Source: Lepidostoma basale (Eukaryota; Arthropoda; Insecta; Trichoptera; Lepidostomatidae). Taken from it: a stretch of DNA of 64,000 bases. Below the pieces are notes generated by a model. That model ran no database searches and was not told where the DNA came from. It saw nothing but the letters and a program-made list of their open reading frames with translations. The position numbers and the translations under genes are program-made. Positions 13,201-18,983 of this stretch are shown piece after piece. The stretch lies in NCBI GenBank assembly GCA_022606425.2, contig JAHDVF020000418.1, positions 248,001 to 312,000 of the forward strand, written 5' to 3'. Within the stretch, counting starts at the first letter, position 1. Each line of letters opens with the position of its first letter.

Positions 13201-16200
13201 TACTATCCAGGCTCTCTAAGAAAGAACTGTTTATTGCCTCTTTGTCAAAAACTTGAGGAAGTCTTTCCAAGAGCGGTTGCATATCTGTCAGATAAATACC
13301 ACTTTTTTTAATCCCGCCTTTAAATTGATTGAGCTGTTCGGTGTCACTATTTCCATTAAACGAGTCAGTGAGTCAGGCTTTCCTTTAAGTCATGACCCCG
13401 GATCTTACAGCCAGGAGACATTCTTCCAACTTTTTTGAGTGTAAGCTCTATATTTACGGAAATCTGCTCTTTTTACGTGTATTCTGGGCATGATATTCTA
13501 AAATAAATACGAAAATTTATAATAAATTGTATATTGGGGAAACATTGCTCCTGGAGCAAAGTATCCCCAAAACTGGAGCAAAGTATCCCCGTTTTTTTAA
13601 ATCTTAAATATCTCAGAAACTTTAACAGCAATCTAAAAAAGATCATGTCCACTACTATATTATAAAATATCCTTTCAAATTATATATCACTCACCAGGGT
13701 CTAACGACTAGGGTCCAAGATGTAAACCGATTTTTCCAATGATTCCGTTGAGATTGCTACGAGGTTGTGGTTTATTTGACTGCTACTGTCCAAATGGCTT
13801 ACCGTAGACAATTAATTCACACGGCAGTTGGTAGAGCAAGATTAGTGTTACCTGATAATATTTTTAGAATCTCTCAAATCTGAGGTGATTACCGGCTGGA
13901 CGAAATAGAAACTTTGTTTTAGTTTGGAGCAAAGTATCCCCCGTAGGAGCAAAGTATACCCGTTCTACGGTACTACATATATACTAAGGGGGAATAAGCT
14001 GGAATTTGGTTATTTATAACATTCAATTCACGTGCCTTTGCTTTAAAAATTTCTCAATTTTCTAATTTATCAATTTTTTTTTTTAATTGTTTGCTATATG
14101 CAAAAAAAATGTGTTTTTGGAATTGAAATGATGGTCAAAATTCACACAATGATTCTGTTTTTGTATTAAATAAATGTTGTGTTCATATAACCTCTTCAAA
14201 ATGATCGACCCGTCTTTCCAATATACACAGCATCACAATCCTCACAATTAATCTGGTAGATTCCACTTTGGTTGAATATATTGTCGCGAAAAAATAAAAA
14301 CACAATTGTGATACATAAAACAAAGTTTTTAATTAACAATTTATAATTCATTTTAAGTATTCATGCAGGCTTCCACGTGAATTATATTCCATTGTAATTA
14401 ATAATTTTAATTTTGACTTTTGCACATTTCGTGAACTTAATTCATTTTAAGTATTAATTGTAATTCAATAAAAAGGTGAATTAAATTTAGCTTATAAGTT
14501 AACACAACATTTATTGATTCTGAGGCGGTACGAAGTTCGTCGGGTCAGCTAGTTTGTAAATAAAAACAAAAATAACCTCATACTTACGTCGCTTCCAAGG
14601 CTTCGAGGGCGTTGTCCGTCAACGTCGTGGCGAGACCGATCACCTTTTCTGCGTCTTCCGGTGCGGGATATAGGATTTCCTCACACGTGAGCCTGAATGC
14701 ATTCACATATGCACTGGACACGTGGATGAAAACCTATGAAATAAATACATATACAGATGACAAGGGTCAGGGACTGACTGACACAATAATCGCGCAGGAT
14801 ATCACACAACCAATTACTGTCTCTCTTGCACTCTCAAATATAGAAATAGCAAGAGTGAAAGGTAAAGAGTTTGTTTGAGAGAGTCGTATATATTCTGTAC
14901 TCTCAACACTACACACAACAATGCGACATATTTGTTTGATTGTATTAGTGATTTATCTCTGATTTTCAATAAAATACTAATTCTGTGTCCAGTATTTATT
15001 AATTAATTTAATTAATATGAATGAAAATATCTGTTATAAAAGTAGGATTGTATTATACAGGAATATTTCGCTTTGTCAGGGCATTATTTCCTCTATCCCC
15101 CCCACAGGGGACCAGTCCAGTGCGCCCTGAGTGATGCAGGCTGGGTTCCGTCTCAGAGTGTGACCGATCTACTGCCATTTGCATCTAGCGAATTGTTCTT
15201 TAATTGGCTTTTCGCCTGCCATGGTCCTGAGAACGGCATTTGACTCTGTTTGGGGCCAATAGATCTTGAATATTGTGCTAAAGCACCTATTTATAAACAC
15301 CTGGTAGATTTCCAAGTCTTACATCCGTATAGCAGTACGCTCTAGAAATGATACAGGAATGCCATACAGGGCAAAGCATAGTGAAAGCTCCCCTTGCCTT
15401 GTTGAGTCTGCTGGCTACATATTCCTCCGTACCTCCCGAGCCTGTAATCATACTACCGAGGTAGCAAAACCTGGTCGTGGTCACAAGGGGGACACCGTGG
15501 AGCAAGATTGGGGTAGATCCTTTTACCTGTTCTCAATAGATGCCTTAAAAATATATTTTGTAATGTCTGTTGATGAAATAAACTGATTTGATCTTCTGCT
15601 TAATGCTTAAAATACAATCTTCATTAGTGTGTAGATTGAATAAACGACCATGCAAAGGGTGGTGTTGTAGATTAACATATATACAACTTCCAAAAATTTG
15701 TCAGACATGGTGGTCATAAGAAAAAAGGTGGAATGGGGAATGTTGTATTAAATAAAAACCCAACCAATGACAAGGTCATAAGTCCTGCAAACACCTCGAT
15801 CAACCATATTCTGTTTCCAATTTGCATCTTCGTCTCTATTGAGATACAATTGATTCTTGATTTGATTTGATTTGGATCATTTGTGGACACTCGTAGGTCT
15901 ACTGCCTTGGACATGTTCATTTTGAGACCTACTTTTGCCACTATAGACCTATAAGAAGTAATCCACAAAATCAAACCTTGAGATTTTGGATTTCCTTGGC
16001 CAGCTCCAAGACGCGTCGTGTGCCGAGCAGGTTGATGGCCACCGTGGGCCTCAGATTCAGCTGGAAGTCTAGGGTGGCGGCCGAGTGGAAGACGACGTTG
16101 ACCTCCTTCGCGAGCATGGCGCGGTCCGCCGGACTGAGACCGAGGTTATCTTCGCCGATCTCGCCGGCGACTGCGACCAGCTTATTGAAGACGTCAGGAG

Positions 16201-17271
16201 AATTTGTCTCGAGGTATTTTTCAAATATCTAAACACAAATAATTACCAACAGTGAAACACAAGATTGGATTTGAAATTAGAACAATTAAACTAACTAGAG
16301 AAATTAAGAAAGAATGGTATTTTTTATTTATTTATTTTAACAATATAAATGGAACTACAAATGGACATTGAAATAAAATGCAGAATTGAAGTTGCAAGAG
16401 CTGCATTTAATAAAATGAGAAGCTTATTATGCAACGATAATCTTAACTTGAAACTCCGACAAAGAATGATTGAGTGTTATATATGGTCTGTTCTACTATA
16501 TGGCTGCGAATCCTGGACTCTAAAAGTGAATGTAATGAACCGGTTGGAGGCGTTTGAGTTGTGGATATACCGCAGAATGCTCCGTATACCGTGGACCGAT
16601 AGGGTCAGTAATGCAGACGTACTACAGAGAGCCAGAGCAAATAGAGAGCTGTTGTCGAGTGTGAAAATTAGAAAGGTCTCATAGTTGGGTCATGTGCTAA
16701 GGGGAGAAAAATACCACCTCCTTCGATTGATATTAATGGGTAAAGTGAAGGAAATACGGAAGGAATGGATGAAGGATGAATGGCTGAAAAGATATATACA
16801 AGTAGTCTGAATGGAAAAAGAAGTAGAGGAAGGCCAAGGAAGACATGGCACGACCAAAATAATCAATTACTGAAAGGCGGCCATGTTCGAAGTCGAGCGT
16901 GCATGTCACGATGTGTGAATGTAGAAGAGGCCCCGAAAGCTATGTCAGGATAGAACAATGTGGCGGTCCATCCTCTCAGCCTACCCCTCCGGAGAAACAG
17001 CGTGATGGTCAGTTAGTTAGTTAGTTAATAAATTTAGAAAGTATGAAATGCAAAAATATATAATTAAACATACGGCATTCTTGGTGATCTCCTGCAGACG
17101 ATCTTGTATCTCCTTGCCCTTCTTGGGCCTCAGCAGCAGGTAGACCTTACCGAGGTCCGGCACGGACCTGAGCAGCTTCTCTATCAGGCAGATGCCCAGG
17201 AAGCCCGTTCCGCCCGTGATGAAGACATTCTTCCCGGAGAAGAAGTCCGCCACTTGGGAGTGCTCAGTCAT
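1070..17271 (-). CDS. fatty acyl-CoA reductase (FAR), ten coding exons
   Basis: FARs reduce fatty acyl-CoA to fatty alcohol with NADPH at the ER or peroxisome membrane, for cuticular lipids, waxes or pheromones. The exons join as 17271-17074, 16228-15977, 14733-14588, 9553-9444, 8885-8693, 6860-6744, 5675-5556, 4932-4773, 2303-2206 and 1208-1070. They total 1533 bases, encoding 510 residues, which is normal for the family. The N-terminal Rossmann domain has the NADPH motif TGGTGFLG at residues 19-26. The catalytic YxxxK motif is YTFTK at residues 208-212. A C-terminal sterile (FAR_C) domain covers roughly residues 350-465. It is followed by two hydrophobic segments (about 466-489 and 496-510) that should anchor the protein. 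All splice borders are GT/AG and no frame is broken, so the gene looks functional. The start is the first ATG and lies directly after a 3' splice site. The substrate chain length cannot be read from the sequence. The introns are filled with mobile elements. Confidence 0.93.
1284..1314 (+). other. hammerhead-like motif, degenerate copy
   Basis: The sequence has a GCCCT-AGC-AAGGC-type stem followed by GAAACATGTC, matching the second half of the better copies at 43972 and 62502. The first core half (CTGANGA) is degraded. It lies in FAR intron 9. Confidence 0.35.
1372..2020 (-). pseudogene. LINE family A1 copy, 5' truncated
   Basis: The minus strand encodes ENLEQVDEFVYLGSMF, NKVNDALKVVIANKNLSKK and TLMYGSEA, then the WFGHM-like and GRPRKTWHDQ-like regions with frame breaks. 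It lies in FAR intron 9. The GTTA tail is eroded. Confidence 0.75.
2206..2303 (-). CDS. FAR exon 9
   Basis: Residues 433-464 plus two bases of codon 465 (WEEYFDDLTLGVRRYL...). The acceptor is TTCAG and the donor is GTGAGT. This is the end of the FAR_C domain; the motif WxxYFxxxxxGVRxYL is well conserved in insect FARs. Confidence 0.92.
2387..3028. mobile_element. possible MITE with imperfect terminal inverted repeats
   Basis: The left end (CTATTCTGCCGCACTCAAG) and the reverse complement of the right end (CTAATACTGCCGCGCTTAGG) resemble each other. TA-rich flanks are present. The inside is AT-rich and non-coding, with several copies of an ATGCATTTATG-like word. The ends are only partly alike, so the call is tentative. 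Confidence 0.35.
3045..3155 (+). pseudogene. LINE family E 3' end
   Basis: It encodes CDRVGWIRFLKDLCTTEV, a stop and a lysine-rich GAA-type tail. The same stretch ends the longer E copy at 60.1-60.4 kb. It lies in FAR intron 8. Confidence 0.65.
3182..3245 (-). pseudogene. LINE family D 3' tail fragment
   Basis: The minus strand shows the D 3' end: TGTTGAGATAATAAACTGATTTGATTGG. Longer D copies have the same tail at 15.57 kb and 39.95 kb. Confidence 0.5.
3247..4095 (-). pseudogene. LINE family B copy with RT motifs
   Basis: On the minus strand the order is RRGVRQGCILAPLLFNK (RT block with RQGC), YADDTVILADS (catalytic YADD), MSISNAGEELGLNIDIKKTK, MEVKCRIGAARSSFNKMRS, LRQRMLKCYVWSVLLYGSE, TMNRLEAFEMWLHRRML, and finally a GAA-type tail at 3250-3258. 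Stops and frameshifts make it non-functional. It is the B copy reaching furthest 5' in the window. It lies in FAR intron 8. Confidence 0.75.
4102..4474 (-). pseudogene. LINE family F (CR1/L2-like) 3' end
   Basis: The minus strand encodes SAIGRLTVPKRCPSTNFGDR, AVAGPSAWNNLPADLKR and FRSRLKTHLFKL. The order R-S..yG.RAf..agP..WN.LP..l...Fr..LKtHLF is the C-terminus of CR1/L2-type LINEs. An ATT-type tail is at 4102-4120. The copy joins a D fragment at about 4474. Confidence 0.7.
4475..4758 (-). pseudogene. LINE family D 3' part abutting a FAR splice donor
   Basis: It contains the D 3'UTR (ACCTGTTCTCAATAGATGCC-like) and degraded coding sequence for the FYLPATRTNLPLVTP region. Recognisable D sequence ends only about 15 bases from the donor of FAR exon 8, at 4772. 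Confidence 0.6.
4773..4932 (-). CDS. FAR exon 8
   Basis: Residues 380-432, after a split codon (ATA, Ile 379). The acceptor is TTTGTAG and the donor GTAAGA. It is part of the FAR_C domain (LVRLHTNVNGSLKLLHRF, FTEWKFYNTKT). Confidence 0.92.
4976..5203 (+). pseudogene. LINE family A1, internally deleted
   Basis: A piece encoding NEFVYLGSMFTKDRRVEKDIERKVEVGNK jumps directly to the extreme 3' end (REICQERKMWQSILS) and the GTTAGTTAG tail at 5187-5199. It lies in FAR intron 7. Confidence 0.65.
5213..5445 (+). pseudogene. LINE family A1, second fragment
   Basis: It repeats the same coding segment as the neighbour to its left (GNMFTKD, VGAGNKINGALKVVIANK, WNWQKKDESRINAV), so two partial A1 copies lie in tandem in FAR intron 7. 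Confidence 0.65.
5556..5675 (-). CDS. FAR exon 7
   Basis: Residues 340-378 with split codons at both ends (Trp 339, Ile 379). The acceptor is ATCCAG and the donor GTGAGT. It encodes YPNLKLVGSIWLFKLSAI and a hydrophobic FVHFIPAYILD segment. Confidence 0.93.
5755..6565 (+). pseudogene. LINE family B copy interrupted by a retroposon
   Basis: The left half (5755-5880) and right half (6184-6536) together carry the B sequence NDNLNSKL..., MNRLEAFEMWIYRRMLRIPW, RVSNADVLQRTRANREL, YLGHVLRGEKYH, RKIKEWTG and FAPVITNVKGT, then the stop. The interruption is a 303-base insert with a 13-base target duplication. It lies in FAR intron 6. Confidence 0.75.
5881..6183 (+). mobile_element. 303-base retroposon with 13-bp target duplication
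   Basis: TAATGAACCGGTT occurs on both sides (5868-5880 and 6184-6196), splitting a B LINE exactly. The insert starts in GC-rich sequence (GGCCGAGCC, GGCGCGGCGGCGCC) and ends A-rich (AAAGAATAAAAAAGATAATGG). It has no open frame. The size, duplication and A-rich end fit a SINE or processed RNA, but the source RNA is not recognised. Confidence 0.7.
6590..6697 (+). pseudogene. LINE family D 3'UTR fragment
   Basis: GGAACCATCTCTCATGTGTT, then CCTGTTCTCAGTATATGCC and AATAAACTTATTTGATTA, match the 3' ends of the D copies at 24.2 and 39.9 kb. Confidence 0.55.
6744..6860 (-). CDS. FAR exon 6
   Basis: Residues 301-338 with split codons at both ends (Lys 300, Trp 339). The acceptor is TTTTTCAG and the donor GTGAGT. 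It encodes GPLTIYHCTSGTIRPFTW, matching the family motif YxcxSgxxnPixW. Confidence 0.93.
7140..7790 (+). pseudogene. piggyBac transposase remnant, catalytic core deleted
   Basis: Starting near an ATG at 7162 with an early frame break, the segment encodes RKQTRRTCNITSNEYEIQRI and LLESGSENEVDEYISDSSD, an acidic N-terminus usual for piggyBac transposases. It then jumps to a C-terminal region: LFYYLALHRIIQ in one frame, LPSYKRRGRVSVCPL and HYPRQIPPDPVKQNPSR in another, and NVRNVWWLSTCP in a third. The last part resembles the cysteine-rich C-terminal domain of PGBD4-like transposases. The DDE/D region is absent, so this copy could move only with help from another source. Confidence 0.65.
7845..8400 (+). 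repeat. repeat family H, foldback copy
   Basis: The family is recognised by CAATTGTATCTCAATAGAGACGAAGATGCAAAT, AGGACTTATGACCTGTCATTGG and ACAACATTCCCCATTCC. These words recur at 15.6, 22.5-23.2, 25.4, 35.4, 41.3 and 62.7 kb. It ends in a long palindrome (8230-8381). No coding capacity was found. It is nested in the piggyBac element. Confidence 0.7.
8230..8381. repeat. 152-bp near-perfect palindrome
   Basis: Two arms of about 76 bases face each other with no spacer. The centre is a perfect 26-base palindrome (8293-8318) made of CAATAGCCTATTA and its complement. Each arm equals the H-family end. Confidence 0.85.
8510..8610 (+). pseudogene. tiny LINE family J scrap
   Basis: TGAGGATATTATAAGATGGAG and the bases before it match the vEDIIRW part of family J. 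It is too short for more than a family guess. Confidence 0.3.
8693..8885 (-). CDS. FAR exon 5
   Basis: Residues 237-299 with split codons Ile 236 and Lys 300. The acceptor is TTCCCCAG and the donor GTGAGT. It encodes TGAWKEPVPGW and SDYIPVDVVVNELIVAGYKA, two strong FAR family motifs (AxxEPxPGW and D.iPVD.VvN.li). Confidence 0.95.
8910..9430 (+). pseudogene. LINE family A copy with YADD motif, internal deletion
   Basis: VSCLLYADDTVLLADSEHEL carries the RT catalytic YADD box. At about 9010 it jumps to LCRPLCMEVKDGTGKRRMKV, the frame-shifted equivalent of PTLMYGSEAWNWQKKDE. It continues with degraded RSLRRMCG and a WFGHM-like part. Several hundred bases are missing in between. It lies in FAR intron 4. 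Confidence 0.7.
9444..9553 (-). CDS. FAR exon 4 (catalytic YxxxK)
   Basis: Residues 200-235 with split codons Thr 199 and Ile 236. The acceptor is TTTCCCAG and the donor GTGAGT. It encodes LLKDHPNTYTFTKHLAEHEV with the active-site Tyr 208 and Lys 212, and CTIVRPSM. Confidence 0.95.
9598..9700. repeat. 20-bp tandem repeat array
   Basis: About 4.5 copies of GGTATATTCTCCAAAACAAC, nearly identical. Decayed units continue at 9969-10015 beyond a SINE, so the array was split by that insertion. Confidence 0.85.
9702..9968 (-). mobile_element. tRNA-derived SINE, nearly full length
   Basis: On the minus strand the 5' end carries a pol III A box (TGGCCGAGTGGT) and a perfect B box (GGTTCGATTCC, complement of 9901-9911). 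A tRNA-unrelated body follows (TGTCACACTGTCTTTGGTCT, TATCATATGTCACGATAATC, GGCTCATGCTGTCATGATG), then an AAT-repeat tail (9704-9724 on the plus strand). The head resembles a leucine- or serine-type tRNA. Other copies lie at 23.3, 30.5 and 56.2 kb. Confidence 0.88.
10016..10225. other. intronic spacer, no gene seen
   Basis: AT-rich sequence within FAR intron 3, between the tandem array and Helitron 1. At about 10183-10205 it has a scrap of the A-family 3' end (GCTGTCCATTCTTTCTGCC). Confidence 0.4.
11023..11790 (+). pseudogene. LINE family A3 copy with GTT tail
   Basis: It encodes NISVNDENLEQVREFVYLGS, GAGNKVNGALKVVIGNKNLS and PTLMYGSEAWN, then a stop, RSLRRMCGR, WCHI/FGHTERM-like and GRPRKTWHVQINQILKVGHV, ending SILSAYPCGETA and the stop at about 11762. 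The tail is GTTTGTTGTTGTTGTTGTG rather than GTTA repeats. Two in-frame stops break it. Confidence 0.8.
12031..13970 (-). mobile_element. pogo-type transposon, deletion derivative
   Basis: It is flanked by TA on both sides. The terminal inverted repeats are CCGTAAGACGGGGATACTTT at the left and the complement of AAAGTATACCCGTTCTACGG at the right. The word GGAGCAAAGTATCCCC (or a close variant, either orientation) occurs eight times near the two ends: 12041, 12219, 12242, 13536, 13553, 13575, 13926 and 13946. The inside keeps a pogo helix-turn-helix start and a C-terminal region but no DDE core. It sits inside the Penelope-like remnant in Helitron 1. Confidence 0.85.
12613..13491 (-). pseudogene. 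pogo-like transposase remnant, DDE domain deleted
   Basis: From an ATG at 13491 it reads MPRIHVKRADFRKYRAYTQK, then, after a frameshift, ECLLAVRSGVMT with a stop. This is the N-terminal helix-turn-helix of pogo/Tigger/CENP-B transposases. The frame then jumps to FKGGIKKSGIYLTDMQPLL, equivalent to the GfrxtGIyPln motif after the catalytic core. A Ser/Lys-rich region and a conserved end domain follow (VGRYIVFNYEGELFPGVITK, SIKSWRWPMPADEMAYKWDD). One stop separates the last two parts at about 12879. About 300 residues of DDE domain are missing compared with full pogo transposases. Confidence 0.7.
13975..14278 (-). pseudogene. Penelope-like element remnant, GIY-YIG endonuclease
   Basis: The minus strand reads FNQSGIYQINCEDCDAVYIG, then KTGRSF. 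The GIY...CxxCdavYIGxTgRsf order is the GIY-YIG endonuclease domain fused to the RT of Penelope-like elements. After a frameshift it continues KRLYEHNIYLIQKQNHCVNF, DHHFNSKNT, KKKIDKLEN and IFKAKARELNVINNQI, matching the EH..., Snfa.Hl and LE.yEI parts of that domain. Frame breaks make it inactive. The pogo element interrupts its 3' side. Confidence 0.72.
14279..14340 (+). repeat. repeat family K fragment beginning at a GTC site
   Basis: TGTCGCGAAAAAATAAAAAC, then ACAATTGTGATACATAAAAC and AAAGTTTTTAATTAACA, match the sequence downstream of the hammerhead-like motif at 45.6 and 60.1 kb. It lies head to head with the Penelope-like remnant. Confidence 0.5.
14588..14733 (-). CDS. FAR exon 3
   Basis: Residues 151-198 plus two bases of Thr 199. 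The acceptor is TTCATAG and the donor GTAAGT. It encodes VFIHVSSAYVNAFR, the active-site-side strand of the Rossmann domain, and EEILYPAPED. Confidence 0.94.
14745..15080. other. FAR intron 2, no gene seen
   Basis: AT-rich sequence. AATTAATATGAATGAAAATA near 15010 resembles the strand-reversed end of the L-type repeat at 39.87 kb. Nothing else was recognised. Confidence 0.4.
15082..15522 (-). pseudogene. LINE family E copy
   Basis: The minus strand encodes LHGVPLVTTTRFCYLGSMIT, GGTEEYVASRLNKARGAFT, a degraded ...VWGPNRVKCRSQDHGR..., RKWQ and ACITQGALDWSPVGG. The same path appears in the copies at 29.1 and 60.1 kb. It is broken by stops. Confidence 0.65.
15523..15590 (+). pseudogene. LINE family D 3' tail
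   Basis: TTACCTGTTCTCAATAGATG, AATGTCTGTTGATGAAATAA and ACTGATTTGAT form the D 3' terminus. It adjoins an E copy on one side and an H repeat on the other. Confidence 0.6.
15592..15858 (-). repeat. repeat family H copy
   Basis: It contains ATATATACAACTTCCAAAAA, TGGAATGGGGAATGTTGTAT, GGTCATAAGTCCTGCAAACA and CGTCTCTATTGAGATACAAT. It ends against a D-type tail (GATTTGATTTGATTTGG) at 15858. Confidence 0.65.
15977..16228 (-). CDS. FAR exon 2
   Basis: Residues 67-150, phase 0 at both ends. The acceptor is TTTAG and the donor GTTTGA. It encodes GEIGEDNLGLSPADRAML, VNVVFHSAATLDFQ and LRPTVAINLLGTRRVLELA, the conserved core of the FAR N-terminal domain (VFHSAAxxxF and NxxGTxxxLxLA). Confidence 0.95.
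16343..16748 (+). pseudogene. LINE family B copy
   Basis: It encodes MDIEIKCRIEVARAAFNKMR, LRQRMIECYIWSVLLYGCES, NRLEAFELWIYRRMLRIPWT, RVSNADVLQRARANRELLSS and a stop before YLGHVLRGEKYHLLRLIL. It is truncated where an A2 fragment begins. It lies in FAR intron 1. Confidence 0.75.
16750..17028 (+). pseudogene. LINE family A2 3' end
   Basis: It encodes SGRPRKTWHDQNNQLLKGGH-like sequence, SRCVNVEEAPKAMSG-like sequence and SILSAYPSGETA, then the tail GTCAGTTAGTTAGTTAGTTA at 17009-17028. Confidence 0.7.
17074..17271 (-). CDS. FAR exon 1 (start codon, NADPH motif)
   Basis: Residues 1-66. It starts at ATG 17271 and the donor GTATGT follows at 17073. It encodes FFSGKNVFITGGTGFLGICL with the TGxxGxxG dinucleotide motif and KVYLLLRPKKGK. 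The three bases before the ATG on the minus strand are CAG in a TTACAG context, so a 5'UTR intron probably ends right at the start codon. Confidence 0.94.
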
Positions 17272-17382
17272 CTGTAATTAATCATAATAAAAATTGACAT
17301 AAATCCGGATGTAATCAAAAAGAGAATGAGAATATTTTTAATACAAGAGAGTAAAAGAGATGGTTCAAAGATGAGTAAAAGA

Positions 17383-17645
17383 GAGATCCCTGAGATGGTT
17401 TGGATATATGGAACGAATGGATGACAGTAGAATGGTTAAAAAGTCCTACACATGTTGACGACCGAGGAAAGCATGGCATTACCCAATGAATCAATTACTA
17501 AAAGGCGGTCAGTGCGTGCATGGTACGATGTACGAATGTAGAGGAAGCCCGAGAGATATGCCAGGACAGAGCATTGTGGCGATCCATTCTGTCTGCCTAC
17601 CCCTCCGGAGAAATGGCGTGATGGTTAGTTAGTTAGTTAGTTAGA
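17383..17645 (+). pseudogene. LINE family A2 3' end
   Basis: It encodes SLRWFGYMERMDDSRMVKKS, a degraded GRPRKAWHY part and CQDRALWRSILSAYPSGEMA, then GTTAGTTAGTTAGTTAG. Confidence 0.7.
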
Positions 17646-17904
17646 GAGTTAAAGAGAAATACTTGGAAGGGACAGAGAAATCAATCACACATCAAATTTG
17701 AATGCCTGGTTTTAGTGCGTGCGCTCGGTAATGTTATTTAGAAATATATTGTATTATTTATTTATTTTATTTATTTATATTAAATACACGAATGAGACAT
17801 AATAAACGAAAAATATTTAGGCGACTCTTTTGGACACAAAACGGTGTAACAAAGATAAAACAACGACATGAAACCAAAAAAATCATACATATCAGAAGGA
17901 AGAT
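17646..17904. other. AT-rich spacer, no gene seen
   Basis: TTTATTTATTTTATTTA-like low-complexity sequence. Nothing recognised. Confidence 0.4.
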
Positions 17905-18290
17905 AGTATATTTTTTATGAACACTGCCTCACTGACACTGAAAATGTCTAAATCCGAGACGATTAGATTCAACGTCCGAATTTCTCTTCCTACTGGCATC
18001 ACCAGAGGCAGGTTGGTTCTGCGTGCCGGAGTAAAGAAATAGCAGGTAATTATCAGGAACAAAAATATCTATTTGCTCCAGAACATAGGGGTTCTCAATA
18101 GAGAAAAAATGTATTGCCACTAATTCTTCCCTATTCAGTTGGAGGGAGTTATACCCCAGCATACCCAAGAGAGATAGAGCCAAGGATATACCCCGTACTC
18201 TCAAGAATTTCTTTTGAACCCTCTCCAACATGAGAGAATACTGAGCCTCGTGAGGACTCAACATCACGGCACCTCCCTTGAGCCTGCTTC
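17905..18290 (-). pseudogene. LINE family D copy
   Basis: The minus strand encodes MMLSPHEAQYSLMLERVQKK, LSLLGMLGYNSLQLNREELV and FVPDNYLLFLYSGTQNQPAS. ErVQkkFLRv is the jockey/CR1-type block. It is frameshifted near the end. Confidence 0.7.
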
Positions 18291-18424
18291 TGGTATATAA
18301 TTATAATAATAATTAATTATATATAAATTTTTATTAATTTTTAATTAATTATTAAATAATTAAATAATTAATTAAATATAATTACTTATATAATTATATA
18401 AATATAATTACTCAACCCTTATAA
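18291..18424. repeat. AT-only low-complexity tract
   Basis: Runs of TAATTA/TTAAT. A similar tract (TATAAATATAATTACTTACA) also precedes the A1 copy at 21.47 kb. Confidence 0.6.
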
Positions 18425-18508
18425 AGAAAGGTGTGGCAGTCCATTCTTTCTGCCTACCCCTTCGGGGAGACGGCGTGATGGTTAGTTAGTTAGTTAGTTT
18501 TTCGAAAG
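18425..18508 (+). pseudogene. LINE family A1 extreme 3' end
   Basis: It encodes ERCGSPFFLPTPSG-equivalent sequence in shifted frame (VWQSILSAYPFGETA), followed by GTTAGTTAGTTAGTT. It is under 90 bases long. Confidence 0.6.
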
Positions 18509-18619
18509 GTATAACTGTTTTTTGCTCGGCTTTCACTTCACCATGAATCACAATTTAATTTTTCCTTTTTGTTTACGACCCTTTCTCTACTACCATCGGC
18601 ATTTCTTTTGTCTGCATCT

Positions 18620-18747
18620 GTATCGAAATTCCAAAAATTCGCAAACTTCAGATTGTGAACTTTCAATATATTATATATTTCATATCGGCGGAATTTTCTC
18701 CCTCACTTTCACAATCTGAAGTTTGCGTATTTTTAGAATTTCGATAC
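18620..18747. repeat. 128-bp hairpin (inverted repeat)
   Basis: The left arm 18620-18659 (GTATCGAAATTCCAAAAATT, then CGCAAACTTCAGATTGTGAA) is matched by its complement at 18708-18747, with about 48 bases between. It could be a small MITE. No target duplication was identified. Confidence 0.75.
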
Positions 18748-18983
18748 ATTTTGTAATCACCCATAATTTATCACAAATTTAACGTAAATAACACTTTAAT
18801 AAGTTAAAATCGATCGCAAAAAAAAAACAATGAACGATACTGTTGTACCTATTAATTTTCAAGTTCTTTTTTTAAACACATTTTAACTCAAACTAATTGG
18901 TACTTTTTGTGAATTTTGTGTTCAGTACTTACCCGTAGCTACGTATCTAGTTTAAGTACCGAGTTGAAAATATTATATCTAAA
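18748..18983. other. AT-rich spacer, no gene seen
   Basis: Unrecognised AT-rich sequence with an A9 run near 18818. Confidence 0.4.

Larger units (their letters stand above)
10226..14552 (+). mobile_element. Helitron 1, with nested elements
   Basis: It begins TCTATATATATAAAACAAAG after an A (10225) and ends GTCGGGTCAGCTAG before a T (14553). These are the expected TC start, CTAG end and A/T insertion site. The 5' text that follows (CTCGAGAACGGCTGGACC) is typical of insect Helitrons. A short inverted repeat, ACGAA-G-TTCGT, lies just before the 3' end. Inside are an A3 LINE, a Penelope-like remnant and a pogo element. No Rep/helicase is present. The two ends could belong to different copies. 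Confidence 0.6.

Noticed and set aside
12879..13256. A 125-codon plus-strand open frame
   Set aside because: It is the reverse-strand shadow of the pogo transposase remnant, which shows family motifs on the minus strand.
17625..17645. GTTAGTTAG runs as telomere-like repeats
   Set aside because: Insect telomeres use TTAGG. These runs sit only at the 3' ends of A1/A2 LINE copies right after the stop codon.
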